From Torymus aiolomorphi (taxonomy: Eukaryota; Arthropoda; Insecta; Hymenoptera; Torymidae), in contig CM070874.1 in the NCBI GenBank assembly GCA_036365515.1, positions 171,667,797 to 171,731,796 on the forward strand: 64,000 nucleotides of DNA. The letters run 5' to 3'. Under the pieces are notes generated by a model. The model searched no databases. It was not told the DNA's origin and was given only the letters and a program-made list of their open reading frames with translations. Of the stretch, positions 12,591 through 24,395 are shown in pieces. Made by a program: the position numbers and the translations under genes. The first letter of the stretch is position 1. The number at the start of each line of letters is the position of its first letter.

Positions 12591-12723
12591 TTTTGTCGCG
12601 GGAAGTGCATCAGTTGAGATTTTTAGTCCAGGGATGGCGCAAACTGGCTTTCCGTCGCCTGGGAAAAGTCAAACTGGCTTTTCTTCGTTTGGGAGGGTGC
12701 AAACTGGCTTTTTCGCGACAAAA
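12591..12723 (+). repeat. Three-copy minisatellite between inverted TTTTGTCGCG arms
   Basis: A unit of about 35 bp containing CAAACTGGCTTT is repeated three times (about 12637-12718). It is flanked by a perfect 10-bp inverted pair, TTTTGTCGCG (12591-12600) and CGCGACAAAA (12714-12723). A separate short hairpin (ACATTGATGTA / TACATCAATGT) follows near 12750-12785. Confidence 0.7.
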
Positions 12724-13059
12724 TTAAAAAGACGATGAATTAATCATAAACATTGATGTAATATGAATGAGTCTACATCAATGTAGAAGATAAAATGATT
12801 TTTCTTTTTTTTCTTAATCTGTAATTATTATTGTAAAGCGTACGATTTTCGATTAGATTGCGGGAATTAATCGTTTACGGTTTTACCTGCAACTCGGCGA
12901 ACCGAGATCTAAAAACATAGGAAGTAAATCACTTCTATTACTTTGTTCATTTAAATTTCATTTCTGTTTATAAAACCAAGAGCACATGTACGAAGCTCGT
13001 AATTATGAAAATTGAGCAATTTTGTTGTTCAAAATGTTTGTAAATTGTTTGCTTTACAT

Positions 13060-13400
13060 ATTTTGAATTTTCGGTATTTTGACCTATAAGAATATTCATT
13101 TTCGGTATTATGACTCTTAAGAATTTTCATTTTCGGTATTTTGACAGATAAGAAATTTTCATTTTCGGTATTTTGACACATAAAGATTATTTGTCTTTCG
13201 GTTTTTTGACCTATCCAAAGATTTTCGGTATTTTAAACCATCGGTATTTTGGTTTTCCGAATTATGGTCTATCCGATTTTCAGTATTCTGAATTTTAGTC
13301 TTTCGTTATTTTAAACCTTCAGAAATTTGACTCCTCAGAATTATGACTAATACAAAAAATGCTCTTCAGAATTTTGAACCATCCGAAATTTGAACGACAA
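13060..13400 (+). repeat. Degenerate TTTTCGGTATTTTGAC repeat array
   Basis: The phrase TTTTCGGTATTTTGAC, with variants, recurs about every 20-35 bp, becoming more degenerate to the right (TTCAGAATTTTGAACC). It resembles an old minisatellite of roughly 32 bp. It abuts the Penelope-like fragment. Confidence 0.7.
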
Positions 13401-14493
13401 AATAAGAACAAATTACACCCACTTTGTTACTAGTAGGATGGTGGGAATTAAAGTTTAAAACTCTACCAGAAAAGGTTGGTTTTCTATACCAATCAGTTAA
13501 AATCTTACGTTCATTCTGTATAATCACAATATCTAAAAAACTTATTTCATTATTGCTCAATTGTAAATTGTAAGTTAGTATCAAAACTATTAAACAACTT
13601 AACTGTATAATCCATCATACGTTCTGGTACACAAACAATAATATCATCTACGTAACGATAGTAGAAAGGTAACGGAAAACAAATCTTTGATAACGCATAA
13701 TTTTCTAGATCTTCCATGACAATGTCCGCCAAAATGGGACTAGACGGATTTTCCATAGCTGAACCAAAAATCTGTTTATAATACACATTGTTAAACAAGA
13801 AATAATTATTATGTAAAATGTATTGAATAACTTCAATGAATCACTAAAATTAAAATTGCAAAATTTATAGAGTTCATTCCAACGTTTTTCGATAGAATTA
13901 TAAATAAGATAATCTGGAACATTCGTAAATAAACTCACAACATCAAGACTAATGATTACATATCCTGGAGGAATTAAAATGTTACACATTTTTTTTCTAA
14001 AATCAAGGCTATTATTTACATGAGAAGCATGTCTTTTTAGATTGTTATACAAGAACTTGGCGACAAATTTAGAAATAGAATACGTTGGAGTACTAATAGC
14101 TAAAATTATAGGTCTAACAGGGAAATTATCTTTATGTATTTTTATAAGCCCATAACCTCTAGCTAATATGGATTTGATGTAAGTAACATCATTATCAGAA
14201 AAATTATTAACATTAAGCTCCTTTATAAGCAAATCCGTACTCTTCTCTAAAGAGGGAAGAGGATTTATTTTAACAACGCTGTAATACTTCGAGTCAGAAA
14301 ACAAATTACACATTTTATCTAAGTATTTCTGTTTTTCAATAACAACAGTAGTGTTCCCCTTATCGGCTCTAGTAACTAAAAGATCAGTATTATGTTTTAA
14401 AAACTCTTTAGTTTTCATCAAATCTATTCTAAGCGTTTTATCCAAATAAGTCAAATTGAATTTTTTATTGTGATATTTCTGTATAATATTCAT
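13366..14493 (-). pseudogene. Penelope-like element reverse transcriptase remnant
   Basis: Three minus-strand frames form one broken reverse transcriptase. Visible signatures in order are VTRADKGNTTVV, YGLIKIHKD followed by RPI, ISLDVVSLFTNVP, SPILADIVMEDLE, FYYRYVDDIIV (catalytic YVDD) and WYRKPTFSGR. The combination of ADKGNT, SLDVVSLFTN and ADIVMEDLE is characteristic of Penelope-like elements rather than LINE or LTR reverse transcriptases. Frames change near 13800 and near 13580. No GIY-YIG endonuclease region is visible downstream, where a repeat array takes over, so this is a 3'-truncated, dead copy. It is not the same copy as the one at 58.8-60.4 kb. Confidence 0.85.
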
Positions 14494-14719
14494 AATGTTG
14501 TTTCGTAAATTCGTCGCAAATTCAGAATCGACATTAGTTTTTTCATTTAAGAAATATTCTAAATTTTTTATAATCGCCGAAGTATTTGCTTCCTCCTAGA
14601 GGAAGCTTTGTGATAGTAAATTTTTGAGTTGTTGTAAAAACATGTTATAAAACATGTTATAATTGTGTTCCGAGGTGTTAGGAATCAAAATACATGGTTT
14701 TTGAAAAATGTCTGTATGG

Positions 14720-14884
<165 letters not shown>

Positions 14885-15060
14885 TACGCCTGGATCTCAG
14901 CTTCTACTCGGTCGATTTTGACCGGACAGATCTCATTTTTTTGTTTTTTTTTTTTGCGTGATGGCGGGTCAAAAATCCGTTTTTTGATTGGGGTGATGCG
15001 TTTTTGTTTTCTTTCAAATTTTCGATTTTCTCAAAACTGTTTTTTGATTTCTTTTTAATG

Positions 15061-15660
15061 ATAGGATCGAGTTATTCGAATCTGATGGGTAGCGTTCGAA
15101 AGAGAATTAAAATACCTACATTTTCTAAAAAAGAAGAGTTTCTAGCTGCCACGGTTCTTTTTTTATTAACAAAAACGTGTTTTTTTTTAGAAGCTTTTAA
15201 CTCCTAAACTTAACGGTCAATTTTTTTGAGAAAAATCATGATAATACAGAATATAAATAGCTATAATCTGTTAAAATTTGAATACATTCTGTAGGCTAGA
15301 TTTTCAGTAAAAAATTGAAAAATGAAAAAAATCAGTTTTGTATGTCCAACGATTACAAGAGTAAAATTGACTTAATGGCTTCAAAATTCCTTTTAGAGGT
15401 AGATTTTGTATAGTTCTCGGTCGAGTTCTTGGGGCAAAATTATTGGTCCATAAATTTCAGAGATATTTGAGGTTAAAAATTTTTTGACATTTTTTAAAAA
15501 TCGTAATTTCTCGAGAACGGCTCTATTTATCTGAATGGGGTGGATGGCATTCGAAAGAGAATTAAAATACCCATATTTTCTAGAAAAAATAAATTTTCTT
15601 TCTATCACGTTTCTTTAGTTATCATCAAAAACAAAAACGTGTTTTTTTTTTTTTAAACTC
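15061..15660 (+). repeat. Diverged direct duplication, period about 455 bp
   Basis: The block around 15075-15200 (gttcgaaagagaattaaaatacctacattttctaaaaaa, then aaaaacgtgttttttttt) recurs around 15535-15655 with substitutions. The surrounding sequence is T/A-rich with no gene. 15660-16234 also holds no gene that I can support. Confidence 0.65.
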
Positions 15661-16323
15661 ATAACTCCAATGACGTTCTCATCAGTATGTTGTAAAATAT
15701 ATAATATTGGCGTCAAAACGTAATATGTTTGAATTTTCAAGATTGAATTCTTGAGTTTAAGTATTCAAAACTGATGAATAATTAAAATAGTATAAGAGTA
15801 GGTGGCGCTCCGTAGCGTGTAGTGCAGTATGTATTCCGGCCGGGTCCAACAAACTGTGGGTTACTCACGAATCCCGCAGTACTGCATACACGCCTCCAAG
15901 GTGCGGTGCGTCATGCGTTGTGCGTACATATAAGGGATTTTCTAGTGCTTTGATAATTTGTCGCCATATTGGAAACATAATTTTAGAGCAGAGGGAGAGA
16001 ATGAATTTCTTTACACGATAGGTAAAAAAGTCACTTTTTAGAACATATTTTTATGTAGGAAAACGCCGAAAATCATTCATGTGTTACAAAAATTAATTTA
16101 ATCTCTAAATTAAAAAAGATTTATATTTTATTTTTAAAAAACGCGCAGTGATATCTACCGCTAGGTGGTGTGGAATGAGGAAACGTCATTGAGTAGGCAT
16201 TCGATGATTTTTGTTTTAATTTTTAAAAAACCAACGAACAAAATGAATTAAAATATTTATAATTATAGAATAAATAATCTACGGCTGTTGCTTGAATGTC
16301 ACTGCCTCAAATAAAATTAAAAA

Positions 16324-18473
16324 GTGGCTATTAATCCACTGGTTGTAATATCTTTATTATCTATAATCTTTAATCCTAACAATGTTAAAATTGAAGAATC
16401 ACAAGCTAACGAACAAGAGATAACTTTATATCATGTAATAGAAAATATAATAAAGGAGAGTGTAAATTACAATTTACATACAGAAGAAGAATATACTTTA
16501 CTTTTTGGGGATGACGACAGTGATACACTTCCACAAGATATTGAGGAAGAGGATGAATTAAATAAAGATTATGCAGAGGTTCCTGCTTGTTTACCGAACG
16601 AAGAAGATGTAGACTTTGAATATAAGAAACAGGCAGTGCAGTATTGGCAAAGTGGAAAAAGAATGCCATTATCCTTGATAAGTGTACAATCGAAGTATAG
16701 AAAAGTTACTTCCGATCGTCAATTCCCGGTCAAAAATATCCAGTTGGGAAATCCAACTGGATTTTCCAAGAGGGAAATCCAGCTGGGGAAGAGTGGATTC
16801 CAGCTGGATTTTGGTGGATTTCCCGTCGGATTCCCAGTTGATGATACCAAATATTCCCACCCATTTTTAACTGGATATTTAAGTGGATTCCCACCTAGAT
16901 ATAACAGGATTCCTATGCATTATTAACTGGATTTCCATTGAATAGAAAAGCGAAAGTTAGATGGATTCCCATCTATATTAAACTGGATTTTTACATGGAT
17001 TTCCGCCGTCACGCTGGGATTCCCATTTATTATTAAGTAGAATTTTGAGTGGATTCCCATTTAATAGAAATGCGAAAGTTAGGTGGATTCCCACCAACAT
17101 TTAACTGGATTTTTATATGGATTTCCGCCTTCGCCCAGGAATTCCCATTTATTATAAGTGGATTTCCATTTAATCCAGTTAAAAATGGGTGGGAATATTT
17201 GATATCATCAACTGGGAATCCGACTGGAAATCCACCAAAATCCAGCTGGAATCCACTCTTCCCCAGCTGGATTTCCCTCTTGGAAAATCCAGTTGGATTT
17301 CCCAACTGGATATTTTTGACCGGGTTGCGACGGTGGAAATTACAAATTGAAGCAGGGGGTACCAGAAAAACTATTCTATATGGAATAACAACTTATGTAC
17401 TTCAAAAAGTCAAAAAAGCGATAGAATCAAAAATGACTGCATGATATTGATATAAAAAGATGGGCTCTCGTAAAGAAAGCAGAACTAAATATTCCGTGGT
17501 TTAAAGCTTCACATAGATGGAAACAAATATTAAAAAAAAATCACATTGTTTCACGTAAAATAACAAAATTTATTACTATGTCATCTACACAGAAGGCAGT
17601 AGAAGTAGAACAACACAAAGAAAATTTTGTTAACGATGTCAAAAATCTCATTAAAGTACATGGTGCTCAAAATGTTTACCATTCTGATCAAAGTGGGTTC
17701 AATTTTGAGAGACATAGTGGTCGCACTCTCTGTAACAATGAGGGGATTAAAAATGTAGAAAACATCGTTCAGTCGGCATCTTATACAACACATAGTTACA
17801 CTATTCAACCAACAATATCAGCAGAGGGACAGCTTATGTCCCCGTTATTTATAGTTTAGTTAATGAAAACTTTATTCAAACCAGAAAATATATACGTAGA
17901 AGCATCAGCGTCCGGTAAATTATCCAAGAAACTATTTCAAATTTGGATTCAAAATGTATTTTTGATTCACAGTGGGAATTCACCTATACTGCTATCAGAT
18001 TCATGGAGTGGACAACGTGAAAACGCTGTAAAAGAAGCTTTACCTAAAGAGTCAAATCTTATATTGAAAACGATACCAAAAGGCACAACTGGTCAGATAC
18101 AGCCTCTTGATGTATATGGTTTTCGATTATGGAGAAACTTTATAAGAAACACTTCTTATGAATTATGATGCTAAATTACACGAGAGAAATAGTATAATCA
18201 AACTACAATCTCTAACCCATAATAAATTTTCTTCATCAAGATTTCAAAAGTTATCTTTTATCTTTTTAAATATGCCTGGTATAAAAGTGGATACCAAACG
18301 AAAAAACCTCCAAGACATCAAAATCCAGTAGATTTCTGTTTCCATACTTAAGAGGAACCAATTTGCGACATATGTGGAGGAATTGCAGTCTTACGATGTG
18401 CATGGTGTAAAAAGCTATTATGTTTTAAACATTTTTTCACAGATTATCATTATTGTCAAACGTATATTGAATA
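16324..18473 (+). pseudogene. pogo/Tigger-like transposase with C-terminal zinc finger (copy 1)
   Basis: This is a DDE-type transposase gene with a 600-bp MITE inserted in its N-terminal region. Visible parts are an acidic N-terminal segment, a CENP-B/pogo-like helix-turn-helix region (IDIKRWALVKKAELNIPWF, about 17440-17500), the first catalytic Asp region (HSDQSGFNFE), the second (LLSDSWSGQ) and the third (QIQPLDVYG). It ends in a cysteine cluster (CDICGG, CAWCKKLLCFKHF, DYHYC). An in-frame stop at 17857-17859 and a frame change near 18155 break it further. The frame after the MITE continues past a stop near 17442. The acidic triad and HTH are visible; pogo/Tigger membership is family knowledge. 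Confidence 0.75.
16725..17324. mobile_element. 600-bp MITE with about 155-bp near-perfect TIRs
   Basis: It begins CCCGGTCAAAAATATCC and ends with the inverted complement. The arms (about 16725-16880 and 17169-17324) differ at only a few positions, so the insertion is recent relative to its host element. The uninterrupted site is visible in copy 2 at about 52944 (caattgcgac), which shows that only TT was duplicated. The interior consists of repeated GTGGATTCCCA and AACTGGATTT phrases arranged as two tandem units of about 120 bp. Open frames through it are repeat artefacts. Confidence 0.9.
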
Positions 18474-19216
18474 AAATTTGCAAATTCACCAATTTCTGTG
18501 ATATTTATATATGTTACATTGACAAATCATCACATTGTACAAATTAGTAAAAATGAAAAAAAGTTTTCGCTCATAATCTAGTAATAATAATGTTAATAGG
18601 GGTAGCCATCCACACTAAAATTAAAAATTTTTTTATTTTTTTAACTTTTAATAGTAAATATGAGTCAAAATAAGTATTACAAAATTAAAAATCCAAAGGA
18701 ATGTTGTGATTATTTTTTTTTAAACACTAAAAGATAAGTAACTAAATAGGGGTAGCTTACTCCTTCTTAGTCTTTTTTTAAACCTCGGAACAGGTCAACT
18801 ATAATTTCTAATTTTCTTTACAACATGGCATTTTTTTACCAAATATGGCTCGTCAAAACTTTGTTATTTCAAAAACAGTGTGAAAAAAACTATATTTACC
18901 CCCATAAAAATAGGGGGTGCAACCCCTCATCATTAAAACTATGTCCAAATACTCGTCTTTTTATAAGAAACAAATAGGTGTTGGTTTCATTAAAAAATTC
19001 CTATTCCATCTTGAGATATTAAAAAAAAAACGATTTTTGGGGGTGAACTTTAAGGGCGATTTTCACCCCTTAGATATGTTTTTCCGCAGATAAAAAAAAA
19101 TGCGTGTCGAATATTTTTTGACACTCTACTCATATGCGAAGTTTCATGAAAATCGGAGGCGGACACCAAGTATCCTTTCCTCGTGAGAGAAATGTTTTCT
19201 CAAAATGTTTATATTT

Positions 19217-19270
19217 AACATGGCATTGTAACTATTAAAATATATATGTTAATAGTTACAATGCCATGTT
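19217..19270. repeat. Perfect 22-bp hairpin
   Basis: AACATGGCATTGTAACTATTAA (19217-19238) is perfectly complementary to 19249-19270 across a 10-nt AT loop. A partial third copy (aataccatgttaaaaataaaca) follows. Confidence 0.9.
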
Positions 19271-19319
19271 AATAGTTAAAATACCATGTTAAAAATAAAC
19301 ATATTCTTCTCTCAGTGCA

Positions 19320-21690
19320 CGTATGTGAGGGAGTTACATAGAAGTGCTACAATAAACAAAAAAAACTATTTAATTAATTTTTAAACCCAAGTAGGCGGGG
19401 GATACGCGATCCACGCATTTAAGAGAATCGTCTTGACGTTAAATACGATTATTTAAATAATTTTTAAAAAATTTTATATATTTAACATTATTAGATACAA
19501 TTAAAATTTTCGAAACTGCTAAATTTAATGTTTTCCATACAAGGATATTAAAATTGCTTTTTCTAAAATGTTTTGAATTTCGTAAAAATAAATTATTAAT
19601 TATTGTTAACAGCAAATCGAAACATATTTTTGAAACTAAAAAACTAAATACAGAAATGATAATTGCACAATTCAATATACTTTATTTAATGTACAAAAAA
19701 AAAAAATCAAAACTGAAGTATAGCCCCGTACCAATAAGCCTCGGCGGCTACCGGCGCGAATGCCACTCCCTTATATGCATGGACCTCAAATCCCCCGCCT
19801 ACTTGGGTTTAAAAATTATTTAACTAATCGCATTGCACGTCAACGGGATTCTATTAAATGCGTGGATCGTGTATACCCCGCCTACTTGGATTTAAAAATT
19901 AATTAAATACTTTTTTTTGCTTATTGTTGAGCATTACGTTGTTCCCTAATATGCGTGGACCACGTATCCCCCGCCTACTTTGGTTTGGAAATTATTTAAA
20001 TAACTGCTTTGCTTAGTGTAGCACTTCTATGTAACTCCCTCAAATACGCGAACCTCGTATCTCCCGACTACTTGGGTTTAGAAGTTATTTAAATAATTGT
20101 TTGGCTTATTCTAGCACTTCTATGTAATTCCCTCACATACGCGGACCCCGTATCTCCCGGCTACTTTGGTTAAAAAATTATATTAACCCTTTCGTACCGA
20201 GACCCCTTTCCCGGGGAAAAGGTGACCTTTTTGTATACTATAATTGTGGAGGCTTTAACTAAGATCAATCGACAGTTTTTTTTCTCCAAAAGTGTCGGTA
20301 AGTACTATTTTCCAAGTGGGTCCTGGAGGACTAATACAACCAATACCAGCCAACAGAATTATTTTATTGAACTCATTCAAGATCTGAATTTTCGTCAAAT
20401 CTCAATTTTCATTGCCGAGCCCTTTTTTAATGTACTAAACGAAACGGAAGAAAACAAAAAAATTTAATTTTAATGGCCAAGGGGCTTCCCCTTGAATAAG
20501 AGACCACGACTAAATAAGTAGATTTAAAAAATTATTTAATTTCAGATTTCTACAGCATGTTGAACAAAGTGGGTCCTACAGGACCCATACGGTACGAAAG
20601 GGTTAATAATGTTTTCGCTTATTCTTGCAGGTCTACATTATTCCCTAATTTACGTGGACCTCGTCTTCCCCGGCTGCCTTGTTTTAAAAATTATTTAAAT
20701 AATTGTTTTGCTTCTTGTATAAGCACTTCTAAGCACTTCTATGCAATTTCCTAATATGCGTGAGCCCCGTTTCCCCCGGCTACTTGGGTTTAGAAATTAT
20801 TTAAATCGTTGTTTTGCTTATTGTAGCACTTCTATGTTATTCCCTAATATGTATGGAACTTGTTGCCCTCGGCTACTTTGGTTTGAAAATTATTTAAATA
20901 ATTGTTTTGCTTATTATCGCACTTTTATGAAATTTTCTAATATGCGTGTTCCTTTTTCCCCCGGCTACTATGGTTTAAAAATTATTTAAATAATTGTTTT
21001 GCTTATTCTAACACTTCTATGTAATTTCCTAATATGCGTGAATCCTGCTTCCCCCGGCTACTTTGGTTTAGAAATTATTTAAATGATTGTTTTGCTTATT
21101 GTAGCACTTCTATGTTATTCCCTAATATGCGTGGACCTTATTTCCCCCGGCTACTTTGGTTAAAAATTATTTAAATAATTGTTTTGCTTATTGTCGCAAG
21201 TTTATGCAATTTCCTAATATGCGTGGACATTGTTCCCCCGGCTACTTTGGTTTAAAAATTATTTAAATAATTGTTTTGCTTATTCTAACACTTTTATGTA
21301 ATTTCCTAATATACGTGGACCTTGTTTCCCCCGGCTACTTTGGTTTAAAAATTATTTAAGTAATTGTTTTGCTTATTGTCGCACTTTTATGTAATTACCT
21401 AATATGCGTGGACCTTGTTTCCCCCGGCTACTTTGGTTTGAAAATTATTTAAATAACTGTTTTGTTTATTGTCGCACTTTTATGTAATTTTCTAATATGC
21501 GTGGACCTTTTTCCCCCGGCTACTATTGTTTAAAAATTATTGAAATAATTGTTTTACTTATTGTCACACTTCTATGTAATTTCCTAATATGCGTGGGCCT
21601 TGTGTCCCCCGCCTACATGGGCTTAGAAATGATTTTAATACTCGTCTTCCTTAGTACCGCGCACCTATGTAACTCCGTTATATGTATGGA
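19320..21690 (+). repeat. Tandem satellite, monomer about 93 bp, about 17 copies
   Basis: The monomer contains cctaatatgcgtggacc, then tttcccccggctacttt, then a TTTAAAAATTATTTAAATAATTG-like stretch, then ttgcttattgtagcacttctatgtaa. Copies start near 19772, 19860, 19943, 20045, 20143, 20655, 20757, 20850, 20943, 21036, 21129, 21221, 21314, 21407, 21499, 21591 and 21684. Spacing settles at 92-93 bp in the right half, where copies are most alike. One inverted copy lies at about 19320-19440, separated by a 280-bp AT-rich spacer. A piggyBac-type MITE interrupts the array. Confidence 0.92.
20187..20602. mobile_element. piggyBac-type MITE with TTAA target duplications
   Basis: Inverted ends CCCTTTCGTACCG (left) and CGGTACGAAAGGG (right) are directly flanked by TTAA at 20183-20186 and 20603-20606. 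TTAA duplication plus a CCC-starting end is the hallmark of the piggyBac superfamily. The 416-bp interior has one open frame of 81 codons (20222-20467) that I do not recognise. It interrupts a satellite monomer. Confidence 0.85.
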
Positions 21691-23401
21691 CCTCGTGTCA
21701 CGCGCCAAGTCCTCCGCTCGCTGTTTGAACGCGCGCGATACAGTCATACCACTCATACTGTTCGAGCGCCTACCGAGCGTCCAATCGGCGTAGACCTCTA
21801 GTGCGCAGGCGCCAGACGACAGTAGCATATCCACGTGTTACAACCCGAGTCGAGGTCTTTTAGCAGAAAGGCGCTTCTGCAATGGTCGCTAAGTTGACCA
21901 AGCGGAACGTGGAATTCGTTTGTTCAATTAAGTGCTGAAGCACAAGGAGTCGCGGGAAATTTGAAATAAAACGCGAACTCAGAAATATAACTTTAACTTA
22001 GAGTTTATTGAATCAATAGAGAACTTGTTACTTTTAACAAACAAATTGACTTAAAAGCGTGACTCTATACAATTCAATATCGACTGACAGTATGATGTGG
22101 TCAGGGCGCGTGCACTAGTGCAATTAAACAAACTACGAAGCTTATCATGTGCTTGGTAGCAACTGCCCGAGGCCGGCGGTGAGGCCCAATTTATATTCTG
22201 GGTCGTAGGTGGAGCTTCAGGTTAGTAGTGGGAGGCAGTTTAGTGTAGAGGCTGTAGGGCACCAGGTTGCATCAGAGGCCCTCACCACTACTAGGTAGGA
22301 AGAGCGGCGATGGAGGGGGCTCCAGATCAGAAAGCAGGGTTGAGAGTTATGATCAGAGGGTGATGGACCTCCTCCTTCGGTGGCGTGGGGTGCCGCTAGT
22401 CCGTGATTGGTTGTTGACGATGGCTCGGACTGTTAGGCTGTTGGGCTCCATTGCGCAATAGTGGTTGTCCGTTGACTTGTCCTTGAGGTGACCCTTGTTG
22501 TCGATCGTCAGTTGTCCCCCTCGCTAACCGTTTTCTCGGTCTTTCGCCCTTGAAGGCTGGCTACGCTGCGAGATCGTGTTGTTTGACCTTCCGTCCTTGA
22601 ATAGAGCCTACGCTGCTATTTACATCTTCTCGATGCTGTGGGATAGTAGGCTGTTTGACCCTTCAACCTTGGCTACAGGCTACGCTGCTGTTTATGTTTT
22701 TCGTCCTTGGGGTCGCTTGCGCTAGGGATCACTTGCGTTGTCGTCCGTCGCTCGTCCTTGGGATGGCTCCTGTTGTCATCTATCGATCGCCCTTGAGATG
22801 ACTCCTGTAACAGAGCTCTTCCTACCCGAGCGAGCTTCCCTAATTAATTATTATTACGCTTGCTGTTATCGCTAATTATTATGACGTAATTATTATTTAT
22901 TGTCCAAATAGTTATTAATTTAATCACAGATTACTACCGTTTATTTAGATTTATTGCTAATCTCAATTTGTTCGTTAGTGCGTTGACCTTGCCATTGATA
23001 GTTGAATTATACGAGCACAATTTCTATTCGTTAAAGGTAATTAGTTAATAAATTCATTATCACTCGTTTATCATCAATTCCTATTCGAGTTATTGTTAAT
23101 TACTTGTTTATAACTTAGTTAATTAACTAATTAATATATAGATTCTACTATTAGAATTTTAGATCGAGATTGTTATGGGAACGCATTCAATTTAATTTAT
23201 TATTTTATTTAACTCTTATCAGAAATCAATATTCAAGGTTCTATTGTAGAATTGCCTTTATATGTTGCACGTCTCGTTTACGCAAACGCAGTTCATAACA
23301 CACGCACTGATCGCACTGCAAAGCTGACCATAAACTATGGAACGGAGCCAAGATAAGTTTTTCCGATCAGATCAAGGGAAGCTGGGAAGAGATCATACTG
23401 C
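21691..23401. other. Non-coding DNA with a degenerate minisatellite
   Basis: No convincing gene is seen. About 22540-22820 holds repeating phrases (cgtccttg, ggctacgctgctgttta, cctgttgtcat) in units of about 40-70 bp. 21690-22560 is relatively GC-rich and could be part of a retroelement leader, but no reverse transcriptase, primer-binding site or LTR pair supports that. Confidence 0.5.
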
Positions 23402-23531
23402 GGCCCGAATTTATTGTCGTCACTTTGCCCTCAACACTTGGAAATTCAATATGGCAACAACGTTAATTGTATATCCGTATATATTGAATTTTCAAGTGCT
23501 GAGTGCCAAGTGAAGATTATAAATTCGGGCC
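23402..23531. repeat. Imperfect 130-bp hairpin
   Basis: The left arm starting GGCCCGAATTTAT and the right arm ending ATAAATTCGGGCC pair over about 50 bp with scattered mismatches (tcaacacttg against caagtgctga, aaattcaatat against atattgaattt). The loop is about 20 nt. It could be the relic of a foldback element or, less likely, a small-RNA precursor. Confidence 0.75.
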
Positions 23532-23819
23532 TGCATGTCAGCTGTTACATGTCAACAGATAACCATAATATGGAAGTTCACTGTACTCTACTACTGCAAT
23601 CCTCAGATAAGTTCCTTTTATCATATATATTTAAATAATTTTTAATTTGCAAATAATGTGGTACTTTGTGAAATCTTTTTTATTTATTCTAGGTTACAAA
23701 AAGCTGAAGGTTTTCATGGCATGAGAGCTTGAGAGCTTCTTACAAATTTACAAGTTAGAAAGAACTTTAACGGTACTCGCAGGTAAATAACAATTCTGAT
23801 TTTCTACTTCCCTATCGTA

Positions 23820-24395
23820 AATTTTAAATGTTAATAACAGTTAATAACTGTTAAAAATTATTTATAACTATTTAGAACTGTTTAAAACTGTTTATAAGTG
23901 TTACAAAATGTATGATTTTGGACACATTTTTTCTAATTATAATATTTTGTAACAGTTTCAAACAGTTTTTAATAGTTTTAAACACTTTCAAACAGTTTCA
24001 AATAATTTTAAATTTGATATATTTCAGGAAAAATTAATAATTAATAAATTATTATTATTAATAATTAATAATTATTTAATAGCCTCATTATTCTAATCAT
24101 TAGAATTAAGGAGCGTGGGAGCACTCCGAGGGCAAGTAACAGTCAAACAATGCAGAAAAAGCCTAAGGAGTGTTTAATTACACTAATAATTAATTATTAC
24201 TATGTTAATAATAATAATTAATAAATATTTAAAAGTTATTAAATAATTTAATAACTCTTACAAACTGTTAAAAACTGTTGAAGAATGTTACAAACAGTTA
24301 CAAACGATTAATAACGTCCAAAATCCTACATTTTGTAACATTTTTAAACAGTTTTTAACTCTTTCTAACAGTTTTTAACATTTTTGAACAAAAAT
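23820..24395. repeat. Foldback region rich in AACAGTTT/AAACTGTT motifs
   Basis: Left part (about 23825-23920) and right part (about 24245-24385) are inverted relative to each other. The clearest pair is ttacaaaatgtatgattttggac against gtccaaaatcctacattttgtaa. Both arms are built of AACTGTT/AACAGTT words. This is probably an eroded MITE of about 570 bp. Confidence 0.6.

Larger units (their letters stand above)
16235..19168 (+). mobile_element. pogo/Tigger-like DNA transposon, copy 1
   Basis: About 2.3 kb excluding its inserted MITE, this segment aligns along its whole length with 51010-55433: the 5' leader (aataatctacggctgtt), the transposase gene, and about 700 bp of 3' non-coding sequence (ggggtagc, gcaacccctca, tttttgggggtgaactttaagggcg). 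Similarity starts near 16235 and stops near 19168, which sets the borders. No clean terminal inverted repeat is visible at either border. Confidence 0.7.

Noticed and set aside
13060..13400. CRISPR-like array
   Set aside because: Repeats are degenerate, spacers are not unique or constant in length, and the genome is eukaryotic.
16669..17444. Frames with repeated GNPTGFSKREIQ-like phrases on both strands
   Set aside because: They are translations of the palindromic 600-bp MITE and appear identically on both strands.
19320..21690. CRISPR or gene-family array
   Set aside because: Head-to-tail monomers without spacers define a satellite; short open frames across it are repeats of the monomer.
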